44,551 nucleotides of DNA. Origin: Chloroflexi bacterium OHK40 (lineage in GTDB: Bacteria; Chloroflexota; Chloroflexia; Chloroflexales; Chloroflexaceae). Below the pieces are notes generated by a model that saw only the letters and a program-made list of their open reading frames with translations, was not told the origin of the DNA and made no database searches. This document shows, piece by piece, positions 31,294 to 38,659 of this stretch. Numbering within the stretch: position 1 is the stretch's first letter; each line of letters opens with the position of its first letter. The translations under genes and the position numbers were made by a program. The stretch lies in the NCBI GenBank assembly GCA_004367505.1, contig SFCB01000277.1, positions 1-44,551 of the forward strand, in the 5' to 3' direction.

Positions 31294-32106
31294 CTAGCGC
31301 TGGCACACCGGGCAGAAGAAGGTGAGAGCCTGGCCGATCCTGGTACGAGCGATCGGGGTGCCACAGCGAGGGCATGGCTCCCCGTCGTGCATGTAGATAC
31401 TGCGGTCCTGGCGGGCCCGCCCGCGCACGCCGCGCAGGTCGGGCATAGTGCCGCGCATGGCGATGCCCTCGGCCACCACCGCGCGCGCTGCGCCGTGGAG
31501 CCGCGCAAGCTCCTCGGCGCTCAGGGAGCCTGCCACCCGCCGCGGGTCGATCCGGGCCTCCCAGAGGCTCTCGTCTGCGTCGCGGATGCCGAGCCCCGCT
31601 ACGATCTTCTGATCGACCAGCGCCGTCTTCAGCACCCCGCGCCGCCCGGACAGCCGCGCCGCCAGATCTCTGGCGGTAAAGGCCGGGTCGATCAACTCGG
31701 GCCCGAGCTCGGCCAGCCTGAGCCGGGCCGCAACTTCCTCGGTCGGGCCGGCGGCCACGCGCGCGAAGCCCTTGCGGTCTCGCAGCCAGAGATCCTCGCC
31801 ACCCTCCAGGGCGATCACCAGCAGGGTCTGCGGATCGGGTTCTGTGCCAGCGGGCATAAGCCGCAGCGTACCGTGGAGCATCATGTGCATCGCCAGGGTC
31901 ACGCCGCCGCTGAGGGCGCAGAGGATGTGCTTGGCCCGCCGGTTGGCGTCTTCCATGCGCCGCCCAGCCAGCAGCGCAGCGAAGGACTCGGGCTCAGGGA
32001 AGCGCATCACTGCGGGGAACAGGACCCGGGCCGACTCGATCCGCCGCCCCACCACCAGCGCGCAGAGATCACGCACAAAGATTTCGACCTCGGGGAGTTC
32101 TGCCAT
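31294..32106 (-). CDS. Divergent Fpg/Nei-family DNA glycosylase-like protein with Ala in place of the catalytic Pro
   Basis: The 270-residue protein shows the Fpg/Nei plan: N-terminal A-E-L-P-E-V-E, Lys59, a helix-two-turn-helix segment (155-190) and a zinc finger with C245, C248, C265 and C268. These enzymes excise oxidised bases using the N-terminal Pro left after Met removal. Here that residue is Ala (codon GCA). The usual Asn of the G-I-G-N-I-Y motif is Ile174, and the zinc-finger Arg of G-R-S-T is replaced (G-Q-A-L). It may use an alanine amine, as human NEIL3 uses Val, or be a non-catalytic DNA binder. Start 32106 fits the family N-terminus. It lies 60 nt after nadE on the same strand. 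Confidence 0.75.
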   Translation of the reverse strand: MAELPEVEIFVRDLCALVVGRRIESARVLFPAVMRFPEPESFAALLAGRRMEDANRRAKHILCALSGGVTLAMHMMLHGTLRLMPAGTEPDPQTLLVIALEGGEDLWLRDRKGFARVAAGPTEEVAARLRLAELGPELIDPAFTARDLAARLSGRRGVLKTALVDQKIVAGLGIRDADESLWEARIDPRRVAGSLSAEELARLHGAARAVVAEGIAMRGTMPDLRGVRGRARQDRSIYMHDGEPCPRCGTPIARTRIGQALTFFCPVCQR

Positions 32107-32166
32107 CGCGGTCGTTGCCCTCCCTGGTAGCCGCATCAGCTCCCCGGGAGCCACTCCTCTGCCTCC

Positions 32167-34221
32167 TCACCCCGGCACGTTCGCCCTCAGCTCATCGAGC
32201 CACACCCGGGCCTCCGAGTCGCTCGGGGCACGCCAATCGCCACGGGGCGAGAGCGAGCCACCGGAGCCAACCTTCGGGCCATTGGGGACCGCCGAGCGCT
32301 TGAACTGGCTGATCTGGAAGAAGCGGAAGAGGAAGACCTCGAGCCAGCGCTTGATCGTCGGCAGGTCGTAGGCAACCCGCTTGTGCTCGGGCAGCCCCTC
32401 GGGCCAGGCCCCCCGAGCCGCGTCGCCCCAGGCGGCATGGCTCAGGTAAGCCACCTTGCTGGGGCGGAAGCCGTAGCGGGTGATGTAGTAGAGGTTAAAA
32501 TCCTGCAGGGCATAGGGGCCGATCTTCGCCTCGGTGCTCTGAGCCGGGCCATCGCTCTCCCCGTCGCCCGGCACCAACTCGGGTGAGATCTCGGTATCGA
32601 GAATGGACTGCAGAGTCGCGTTGGCGACCGCATCGAACTGGCCAGTGCGGATCACCCAGCGGATCAGGTGCTGGATGAGCGTCTTGGGCACGGAGGCATT
32701 GACATTATAGTGCGACATATGGTCGCCCACGCCATAGGTGGCCCAGCCAAGCGCCAGTTCGCTCAGGTCGCCCGTGCCGAGCACCAGGGCATCGTGCAGA
32801 TTCGCGAGGCGGAAGAGATGGGAGGTGCGCTCGCCGGCCTGCACGTTCTCGAAGGTCACATCGTAGAGCGGCTCGCCCCTGGCGTAGGGGTGGCCGATAT
32901 CGGCGAGCATCTGGAGCGCCGAGGGGCGGATATCGATCTCGCCCGCGCTCACCCCGAGGGCCTCCATGAGAGCGTGGGCGTTGCCCCTGGTGTGCTCGCT
33001 GGTGGCGAAGCCGGGCATGGTGTAGGCGAGAACGTTGGCGCGCGGCAGCCCCAGGCGATCCATCGTCCTGGCGGCCACGATCAGGGCCTGGGTGCTGTCG
33101 AGGCCACCGGAGACGCCGATCACCACCTTTTTGATCCCGGTGGCGCTCAGGCGCTTCAGCAGACCGTGGACCTGGATGTTATAGGCCTCGTAGCAGCGGG
33201 CATCGCGGGTAGCCGGGTCGTTTGGCACATAGGGGAAGCGCTCCACGGCGCGCATGAGCGGGAGCTCGCCCTCAGGCGGCACGAAGAGGAAGGGCACGCG
33301 GCGCATGCGGCGGAGGGCCTCACGCTGGTCGGCGGCAGAGTCGGCGAAACTGCCCAGGCGCATCCGGTCCTGCTGGAGGCGCTCGAGATCCACGTCGGCG
33401 AGGATGAGTTGTTCATCATCGGCGAAGCGGGCCGACTCGGCGAGGAGCTCGCCATTCTCGTAGATCAGGGCATGGCCGTCCCAGGCCAGATCGGTGGTAC
33501 TCTCGCCGGGGCCAGCGGCGGAGTAGAGGTAAGCGGCGACACACTTGCCCGACTGGCCGGCGCAGAGCGCCCGGCGGTAGTCGGCCTTGCCGATGGTAAT
33601 ATTGCTGGCGGATAGATTGCAGAGCACCGTCGCGCCGGCGAGAGCGGCGAAGGTGCTGGGGGGAAGCGGCGTCCAGACATCCTCACAGATCTCGGCGTGA
33701 ACGAGCAGGCCTGGCGTGCCCTCAGCCACATAGATCAGGTCGGCGCCGAAGGGCACCCGAGCGCCGAGCAGCTCGATCTCCGGGGAAAGGGCATCGCGGG
33801 CGGCGGCGAACTGGCGCTTCTCGTAGAACTCGCGGTAGTTGGGCAGGTAGCTCTTCGGCGCTACGCCAAGCACGCGGCCTGCGTGGATGGCGACGGCGCA
33901 GTTGAAGAGGCGGCCCTCGTGGCGCAGGGGGGCACCGACGATCAGCAGGGGGCGCAGCTCCCGCGAGGCCTCGACCACGCTTGCCAGCGCGGCGCAAGTG
34001 GCGTCGAGCAGGGCATCCTGGTGGAAGAGGTCGTCGTTGGTGTAGGCGGAGAGGCCTAGTTCGGGGAAGATCGCCAGCGCGGCGCCGGCGCTGTGGGCGC
34101 GGCGGGCCAGGGCGATGGTGCGCGCCGCGTTGAAGGGCGGGTTCGCCACCCGCACGGCGGGCACACCCACGGCGACGCGGGCGAACCCATGAGCATAGGG
34201 GGAGTGAAACGGGGTTGGCAT
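32167..34221 (-). CDS. nadE: Glutamine-dependent NAD+ synthetase
   Basis: This 684-residue two-domain enzyme performs the last step of NAD synthesis. The N-terminal nitrilase-type glutaminase has the triad Glu54 (F-P-E-L-G), Lys123 (P-K-S-Y-L-P-N-Y) and Cys179 (A-E-I-C-E-D-V-W), which releases ammonia from glutamine. The C-terminal synthetase has the PP-loop S-G-G-L-D-S-T at 371-377, which adenylates nicotinate adenine dinucleotide. Length matches the long glutamine-dependent form (about 680 residues). The ATG at 34221 lies about 6 nt after an extended -10, so the mRNA is probably leaderless. It likely shares a transcript with the Fpg-like gene downstream. Confidence 0.93.
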   Translation of the reverse strand: MPTPFHSPYAHGFARVAVGVPAVRVANPPFNAARTIALARRAHSAGAALAIFPELGLSAYTNDDLFHQDALLDATCAALASVVEASRELRPLLIVGAPLRHEGRLFNCAVAIHAGRVLGVAPKSYLPNYREFYEKRQFAAARDALSPEIELLGARVPFGADLIYVAEGTPGLLVHAEICEDVWTPLPPSTFAALAGATVLCNLSASNITIGKADYRRALCAGQSGKCVAAYLYSAAGPGESTTDLAWDGHALIYENGELLAESARFADDEQLILADVDLERLQQDRMRLGSFADSAADQREALRRMRRVPFLFVPPEGELPLMRAVERFPYVPNDPATRDARCYEAYNIQVHGLLKRLSATGIKKVVIGVSGGLDSTQALIVAARTMDRLGLPRANVLAYTMPGFATSEHTRGNAHALMEALGVSAGEIDIRPSALQMLADIGHPYARGEPLYDVTFENVQAGERTSHLFRLANLHDALVLGTGDLSELALGWATYGVGDHMSHYNVNASVPKTLIQHLIRWVIRTGQFDAVANATLQSILDTEISPELVPGDGESDGPAQSTEAKIGPYALQDFNLYYITRYGFRPSKVAYLSHAAWGDAARGAWPEGLPEHKRVAYDLPTIKRWLEVFLFRFFQISQFKRSAVPNGPKVGSGGSLSPRGDWRAPSDSEARVWLDELRANVPG

Positions 34222-34227
34222 AGTGTC

Positions 34228-34255
34228 ATTGTAGCACTAATTCCGCGTGGCGCAA
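34228..34255 (-). promoter_or_regulatory. nadE promoter (extended -10, leaderless start)
   Basis: TTGCGC (34255-34250), 16 nt, then TACAAT (34233-34228) preceded by TGC. The predicted start base falls on the A of the nadE ATG, and no ribosome binding site exists upstream of it. Confidence 0.55.
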
Positions 34256-34338
34256 GGGGGATGGGAAGTCACGGTCTGCGGGGAAGCACCGTACCAACCC
34301 GCGCCCGGTCCGAGAAGGAAGCGGCAACGGGAATCCCC

Positions 34339-34360
34339 GCGCGGGCAGGCGTCCCGGGCG
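34339..34360. repeat. Possible degraded copy of the intergenic GC foldback element
   Basis: The sequence here (GCGCGGGCAGGCGTCCCGGG) resembles one half of the element at 14722-14782, which has GCGGGCAGGACGCCCGCG. It lies in the 202-nt gap between azlD and nadE. The match is partial and the GC-rich composition makes chance similarity likely. Confidence 0.25.
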
Positions 34361-34423
34361 CAACCCCGGCGACCCCACCGGCACGTGGAGGCGTCTGTAC
34401 GAGCGGGAGGCGGAACCCCACTA

Positions 34424-34738
34424 CTACCCTGTTGCCAGCCTGAGCCCCCAGTAGACCAGCATCCCCACCACGATCGTCGCCACCACACTACGGGTATGCC
34501 AGGCGGCGAGGGCGCCCGCCAGCCCCGCGAGCAGCGGCAGCCCGGCCACGAGCCGTGGTTCGGGCCCTGCGCTCACCAGCAGCGGCCGCAACGCAAGGGC
34601 AGCGAACACCGCCACAGGCACGAAGCCCAGCCAGCGACCGAGCCAGGTGGGGAGCGCGCCGCGCATCAGCAGCAGCGGCAGCGCCCGGGTAGCGAGTGTA
34701 ACGAGGGCCATGCCGAGGATCGCCAGCCAGATCGTCAT
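34424..34738 (-). CDS. azlD: AzlD-family branched-chain amino acid exporter subunit
   Basis: This small 104-residue membrane protein has three to four hydrophobic segments and the family feature T-R-A-L-P-L-L-L near 17-24. AzlD works with AzlC to export branched-chain amino acids. Its ATG overlaps the azlC stop codon (ATGA), typical of translational coupling. The 4-nt overlap and the size identify it; a much longer frame through this region is a shadow of azlC. Confidence 0.85.
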   Translation of the reverse strand: MTIWLAILGMALVTLATRALPLLLMRGALPTWLGRWLGFVPVAVFAALALRPLLVSAGPEPRLVAGLPLLAGLAGALAAWHTRSVVATIVVGMLVYWGLRLATG

Positions 34739-35487
34739 GGCGCCCCTCCCGGCGTCGGGTCCGCCCCTGCCAGCCCACGGTTCCGCGCCAGAAGCGCGCC
34801 CAGGGCGCTCCCGAGCAGCCCGGCGAGGAGCACATACCAGCTTCCCGGCAGCCAGAGGGCGCCTGCCACGGTAAGCAGGGCGGCGGCGAGGGCGGCCAGG
34901 CGGTTGGCCGGCTCGCGCAGGAGCGGCACCAGCAGCCCGATGAACGTCAGCGGAAAGACCAGATCGAGGCCGAGGGCCGCCGGGTCGGGGATGGCGCCAC
35001 CGAGGAGCACACCCGCCACGGCGCTGAGCGGCCAGATCGTGTACAGACTGAGGTTGCAGCCGATCTGAAAGGCGGCGCTGCCCCGGCCCTCCAGGAAGCG
35101 GGCGACCCCCACCGCGTAGGACTCGTCGGTGAGTTGGGCGGCCAGCAGGAGCCGCTTCCAGCGCCCGACGCCCCGCAGGTGGGGCGCCAGCGAGGCCGAC
35201 ATCAGCAGGTGGCGCGCATTGACCACCAGGGTGGTGACGGTGATCGCCAGGGGTCCGGCCCCCGCCGCCACCATACCCACGGCGATGAACTGGGCCCCGC
35301 CCGCAAAGACGAGCAACGACATAGCCACCGTCTGGGCGGGGGAGAGCCCGGCGGCCACGGCGCTCACGGCGTAGATCATCCCGAAGGGGGCGGCGCTCAG
35401 CCAGAGCGGCAACATCGCCAGGTAGCCCGCCCGCAGCTCGCCACGCCACGGCGGAGCCGTAGCCGGTTGCGTAAGGGTATTTGCCAT
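34735..35487 (-). CDS. azlC: AzlC-family branched-chain amino acid exporter
   Basis: The 250-residue inner-membrane protein has about seven hydrophobic segments. The signatures P-F-G-M-I-Y, F-A-G-G-A-Q-F and N-A-R-H-L-L are visible; the last is characteristic of AzlC. With AzlD it forms a transporter that exports branched-chain amino acids or analogues in bacteria such as B. subtilis and C. glutamicum (BrnFE). The ATG at 35487 is the first in-frame choice fitting the family. It is divergent from the M50-like gene at 35628. Confidence 0.88.
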   Translation of the reverse strand: MANTLTQPATAPPWRGELRAGYLAMLPLWLSAAPFGMIYAVSAVAAGLSPAQTVAMSLLVFAGGAQFIAVGMVAAGAGPLAITVTTLVVNARHLLMSASLAPHLRGVGRWKRLLLAAQLTDESYAVGVARFLEGRGSAAFQIGCNLSLYTIWPLSAVAGVLLGGAIPDPAALGLDLVFPLTFIGLLVPLLREPANRLAALAAALLTVAGALWLPGSWYVLLAGLLGSALGALLARNRGLAGADPTPGGAP

Positions 35488-35627
35488 GGGGTGATCCTAC
35501 GGTGCGGCCGCCCGGGCGTCGAGGGACAATCGGGCCAGGGGCGAGGTAGACAAGGGGCCACGCCTGCAACAACAATAGCCACCCGGGCGTCTGTCCAGCA
35601 GGTTCGCCGTGCAGCCCGGGAGCATTT

Positions 35628-36350
35628 ATGCGCGCACCCATCCACACCGACCCCGCCGCCAGGGCCGTCGCGCCGGCTCGGGTGATGCTGCTGGCCGCGC
35701 TGGCGGCCGTTATGGTGGGCTGGCTGGGCCCCCTGGCCTACCCCTTCCGTTTGCTCACGACCCTGGTACACGAGCTCGGGCACGGTCTGGCCGCGCTGCT
35801 CACGGGCGGGGCCTTCCTGCGCTTCGTGGTCTTCCCCGACGGCTCAGGGGTGGCCTACACGTCAGGCGGCCTGCGCTGGCTGATCGTGCCCGCCGGCTAC
35901 CTGGGCGCGGCCCTCTTCGGCGCCGGCCTGATCGCCCTGGGGCGCAGCCCACGCCGCAGCCAGATCGCCCTTGGCGCCCTCGGGATTGCCCTCATCCTGC
36001 TCACGCTGCGCTACGCCGGACCCACACTGCTCAGTGCGCAGGCCCTCGGCGGCCTACTGACGATCGCGGCCGGGGCGGGGCTCGGCACCCTGCTACTCCT
36101 CGCGGCCCTGCGGGCGGGCCCGGCAGTCGCCCTCTTCCTGATCAACCTGCTGGCCTTCCGCGTTGGCCTGAGCGCCCTCGGCGACCTCGGGGCACTCATC
36201 GGAGCGCCGGCCGCCGGCCCCGTCCAGAGCGACGCCCAGGCGATGGCCGCCATGACCCTCATCCCCGCGCCCGTCTGGGCCATCCTCTGGGCCCTCGTCG
36301 CCGGCCTGGCCCTCGGCTGGGCGCTCTGGCGCACCTGGATGCGGCGGTAG
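35628..36350 (+). CDS. M50B-like zinc metalloprotease membrane protein
   Basis: The 240-residue protein has about six hydrophobic segments. The zinc motif H48-E49-L-G-H52 sits at the end of the second helix, and P-A-G-Y-L-G near 89-94 matches the second M50B motif, although the usual downstream Asp ligand is not obvious. M50 enzymes cut substrates inside the membrane, as in site-2 protease signalling; the small M50B-like group is poorly studied. The ATG at 35628 has a GGGAG site. An overlapping frame in another phase (from 35609) is a shadow. A regulated substrate is not apparent from the neighbours. Confidence 0.72.
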   Translation: MRAPIHTDPAARAVAPARVMLLAALAAVMVGWLGPLAYPFRLLTTLVHELGHGLAALLTGGAFLRFVVFPDGSGVAYTSGGLRWLIVPAGYLGAALFGAGLIALGRSPRRSQIALGALGIALILLTLRYAGPTLLSAQALGGLLTIAAGAGLGTLLLLAALRAGPAVALFLINLLAFRVGLSALGDLGALIGAPAAGPVQSDAQAMAAMTLIPAPVWAILWALVAGLALGWALWRTWMRR

Positions 36351-36405
36351 CGCTCCGTCCGCGCTCCTCGGCTGCCAACTATGGAGCCACACGTGGAAGC
36401 CCGTA

Positions 36406-36414
36406 TGGTACAAT
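36406..36414 (+). promoter_or_regulatory. Extended -10 promoter of the molybdopterin oxidoreductase gene
   Basis: TGGTACAAT is an extended -10. The start point would be at about 36421-36422, on an in-frame ATG at 36422, while a second ATG at 36449 has a good GGAG site. Either leaderless or conventional initiation is possible. Confidence 0.5.
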
Positions 36415-36448
36415 TGCCCGCATGAGCCTCAGGATGTGGAGCGAGAGT

Positions 36449-38539
36449 ATGGCCACAAGCAGCGCGCGCACCCGCGTCCGGGGCGCATGCCCCCACGATT
36501 GCCCCGACACCTGCGCGACCATCACTGAAGTGCAGGGCGGGCGCGCCGTCAGGTTCTACGCCGACCCTGAGCACCCGGTCACGCGGGGCTGGCTCTGCGC
36601 CAAGGTGCGCCCCTATCTTGAGCGAGTCTATAGCCCGGACCGGCTGCTCTACCCGCTGCGCCGGGTTGGCCCCCGGGGCGCCGGGCGCTGGGAGCGCGTG
36701 AGCTGGGACGAGGCGATCGGCGAGATCGCGGCGCGCTGGAAGGCGATCATCGCGGAGTACGGGCCCGCCGCCATCCTCCCCTACTCATACAGCGGCACCC
36801 TCGGCCTCCTCCAGACGGCCATCACCGACGCGCGCCTCTGGGGGCGCATGGGCGCCAGCGGCCTTGAGCGGGCAATCTGCTGCGCCGGCGCCCACGCCGC
36901 CGTCGCCGCGACGCTTGGGGCCCGCCACAGCGCTGACTACGCCGATGTACGGCATAGCCGCCTGGTGCTGATCTGGGGCCATAATCCGGCCTCAACCGGC
37001 CCCCACTTCATGCCCTTCCTGCGCGAGGCCCAGAAGGCTGGCACCTATGTGGTGGTGATCGATCCGCGCCGCACCCTTACCGCCCGCTCCGCCGACGAGC
37101 ATATTCAGCCCAGGCCCGCCACCGATGCCGCCCTGGCCCTGGCGCTGATCCACGTGATCTTCGCCGAGAACCTCCACGACGAGCCATGGCTGGAGGCCAA
37201 CAGCGTGGGCTGGCGCGAGCTGCGCGCGCGCGCCGCCGAGTACCCGCCCGCCCGCGCCGCCGCGATCACTGGCGTGCCCGCCGAGACGATCATCGGCCTC
37301 GCCCGACGCTATGCCACTACCAGGCCCGCCCTGCTCAAAACCGCCGATGGTGTCCAGCGTCACCAGAACGGAGGTCAGACGTTCCGGGCCCTGCTCTGCC
37401 TGCCAGCCGTGGTGGGCCAGTATGGCGTACGCGGCGGCGGCCTGGGCTACTCCACCGGCGGCTATGCCCTCTGGGACGGCGAGGCGCTGGGCCATGCGAG
37501 CGAGTGCCAGCCGGTGCCTCGCTTCGTCAATATGAACCGCCTTGGCGCCGCCCTCACCGGCGAGGTGCAGAACCCGCCGATCAAATCGCTCTTCGTCTAC
37601 TGCGCCAACCCCGTCGGCTCCTCGCCCAACGCCGGCCTGATCGTTGAAGGGCTCAAGCGCGACGACCTCTTTACGGTGGTCCACGAGCAGTTCCTCACCG
37701 ACACGGCCGACTACGCCGATATCGTGCTGCCCGCCACCTCGCAGCTGGAGCACGTTGACCTGCACCGTCCCTACGGCCACCGCCACCTCCAGTATAACCA
37801 CGCCGCCATCCCCCCCCTCGGCGAGTGTAAGAGCAACTGGGACGTGAGCCGGCTCCTCGCCACCGCCATGGGCTATAGCGAGCCATGGCTCCACGAGAGC
37901 GCCGAGGAGGCGATCCGTGGCGTGCTTGATGCCTCCCGCGAGCGCATCCCGTACCTCCAGGGCATTACCCTGGAGCGGTTGCAGGCCGAGGGCACGGTGC
38001 CCCTTCACTTCACCCCTGAGACGGAGGTGCCCTTCGCCGACCTGCGCTTCCCCACGCCCTCCGGCAAGGTTGAGCTTTTCTCCGCCGCCATGGCCGCCCG
38101 GGGGCTCGACCCGCTCCCCCACTATGAAGAGCCGGCCGAGTTCGCTGCCGCCAGGGCGCGCGGTGAGCACGACGGCCTGGTGCTGATCTCCGGCGCCTCC
38201 CACCACTTCGTTTCTTCGAGCATGGCCAATCAGCCGAGCCTGCAGCGCAAGGAGGGCGAGCCCTTCGTGGAGCTCAACCCCGCCGACGCGGCGGCCCGTG
38301 GTATCGCCGACGGTACCATGGTGCGCGTCGAGAGCCGTCGCGGCTGGTGCGAACTGCGCGCTGTCGTCACCGACGATGTGCCCCCCGGTACGGCGGTTGC
38401 CCCCAAGGGCCCCTGGGCCAAATACTCCCGGCGTGGGCGCAACGTCAACTGGACCACCCCTGACGCCCTGGCCGACCTGGCTGGCCAGAGTACTTTCCAC
38501 TCCAACATGGTGCGGGTGCGGCCCGCCGTGGAGGCGTAG
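36449..38539 (+). CDS. Molybdopterin (bis-MGD) oxidoreductase with N-terminal [4Fe-4S] site
   Basis: The 696-residue protein belongs to the DMSO reductase superfamily. Cys14, Cys18, Cys22 (C-P-H-D-C-P-D-T-C) and Cys50 (W-L-C-A-K) bind the [4Fe-4S] cluster. The central domains bind the two pterins (W-G-H-N-P, V-I-D-P-R-R-T, C-A-N-P-V). A Cys-rich I-C-C-A-G segment near 146 lies where the metal-ligating side chain is usually found. The C-terminal D-V-P-P-G-T-A domain closes the fold. No Tat signal, electron-transfer subunit or membrane anchor gene is adjacent, so it may be a soluble single-subunit reductase or dehydrogenase; the substrate is unknown. An upstream in-frame ATG at 36422 is an alternative start. 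MoaA at 13.6 kb supplies its cofactor pathway. Confidence 0.85.
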   Translation: MATSSARTRVRGACPHDCPDTCATITEVQGGRAVRFYADPEHPVTRGWLCAKVRPYLERVYSPDRLLYPLRRVGPRGAGRWERVSWDEAIGEIAARWKAIIAEYGPAAILPYSYSGTLGLLQTAITDARLWGRMGASGLERAICCAGAHAAVAATLGARHSADYADVRHSRLVLIWGHNPASTGPHFMPFLREAQKAGTYVVVIDPRRTLTARSADEHIQPRPATDAALALALIHVIFAENLHDEPWLEANSVGWRELRARAAEYPPARAAAITGVPAETIIGLARRYATTRPALLKTADGVQRHQNGGQTFRALLCLPAVVGQYGVRGGGLGYSTGGYALWDGEALGHASECQPVPRFVNMNRLGAALTGEVQNPPIKSLFVYCANPVGSSPNAGLIVEGLKRDDLFTVVHEQFLTDTADYADIVLPATSQLEHVDLHRPYGHRHLQYNHAAIPPLGECKSNWDVSRLLATAMGYSEPWLHESAEEAIRGVLDASRERIPYLQGITLERLQAEGTVPLHFTPETEVPFADLRFPTPSGKVELFSAAMAARGLDPLPHYEEPAEFAAARARGEHDGLVLISGASHHFVSSSMANQPSLQRKEGEPFVELNPADAAARGIADGTMVRVESRRGWCELRAVVTDDVPPGTAVAPKGPWAKYSRRGRNVNWTTPDALADLAGQSTFHSNMVRVRPAVEA

Positions 38540-38659
38540 GCGGGCACCTCCGACGCTGCTCCGGGCGGTGCCACAGCGAAGCCCTGCCCCGCTCTTTATG
38601 CGCGGGAGCGGGAGCCAGGGGGTGCGGGCACGATGCACACCATCGGGCCAGCTGTGATA

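Noticed and set aside
31047-31508. 154-residue N-terminal extension of GabT
   Set aside because: Arg/Ser/Ala-rich nonsense translation; the family N-terminus starts at 31046.
34739-35647. Long upstream extension of azlD
   Set aside because: It is the azlC region read in the wrong frame; azlD begins at 34738 within the ATGA overlap.
35609-36448. N-terminal 280 residues of a 976-codon frame running into the molybdopterin enzyme
   Set aside because: This part is out-of-frame translation of the M50-like gene; the enzyme starts at 36422 or 36449.
36992-38638. Minus-strand ORF (548 codons) opposite the molybdopterin oxidoreductase
   Set aside because: Antisense shadow; no family features or ribosome site.
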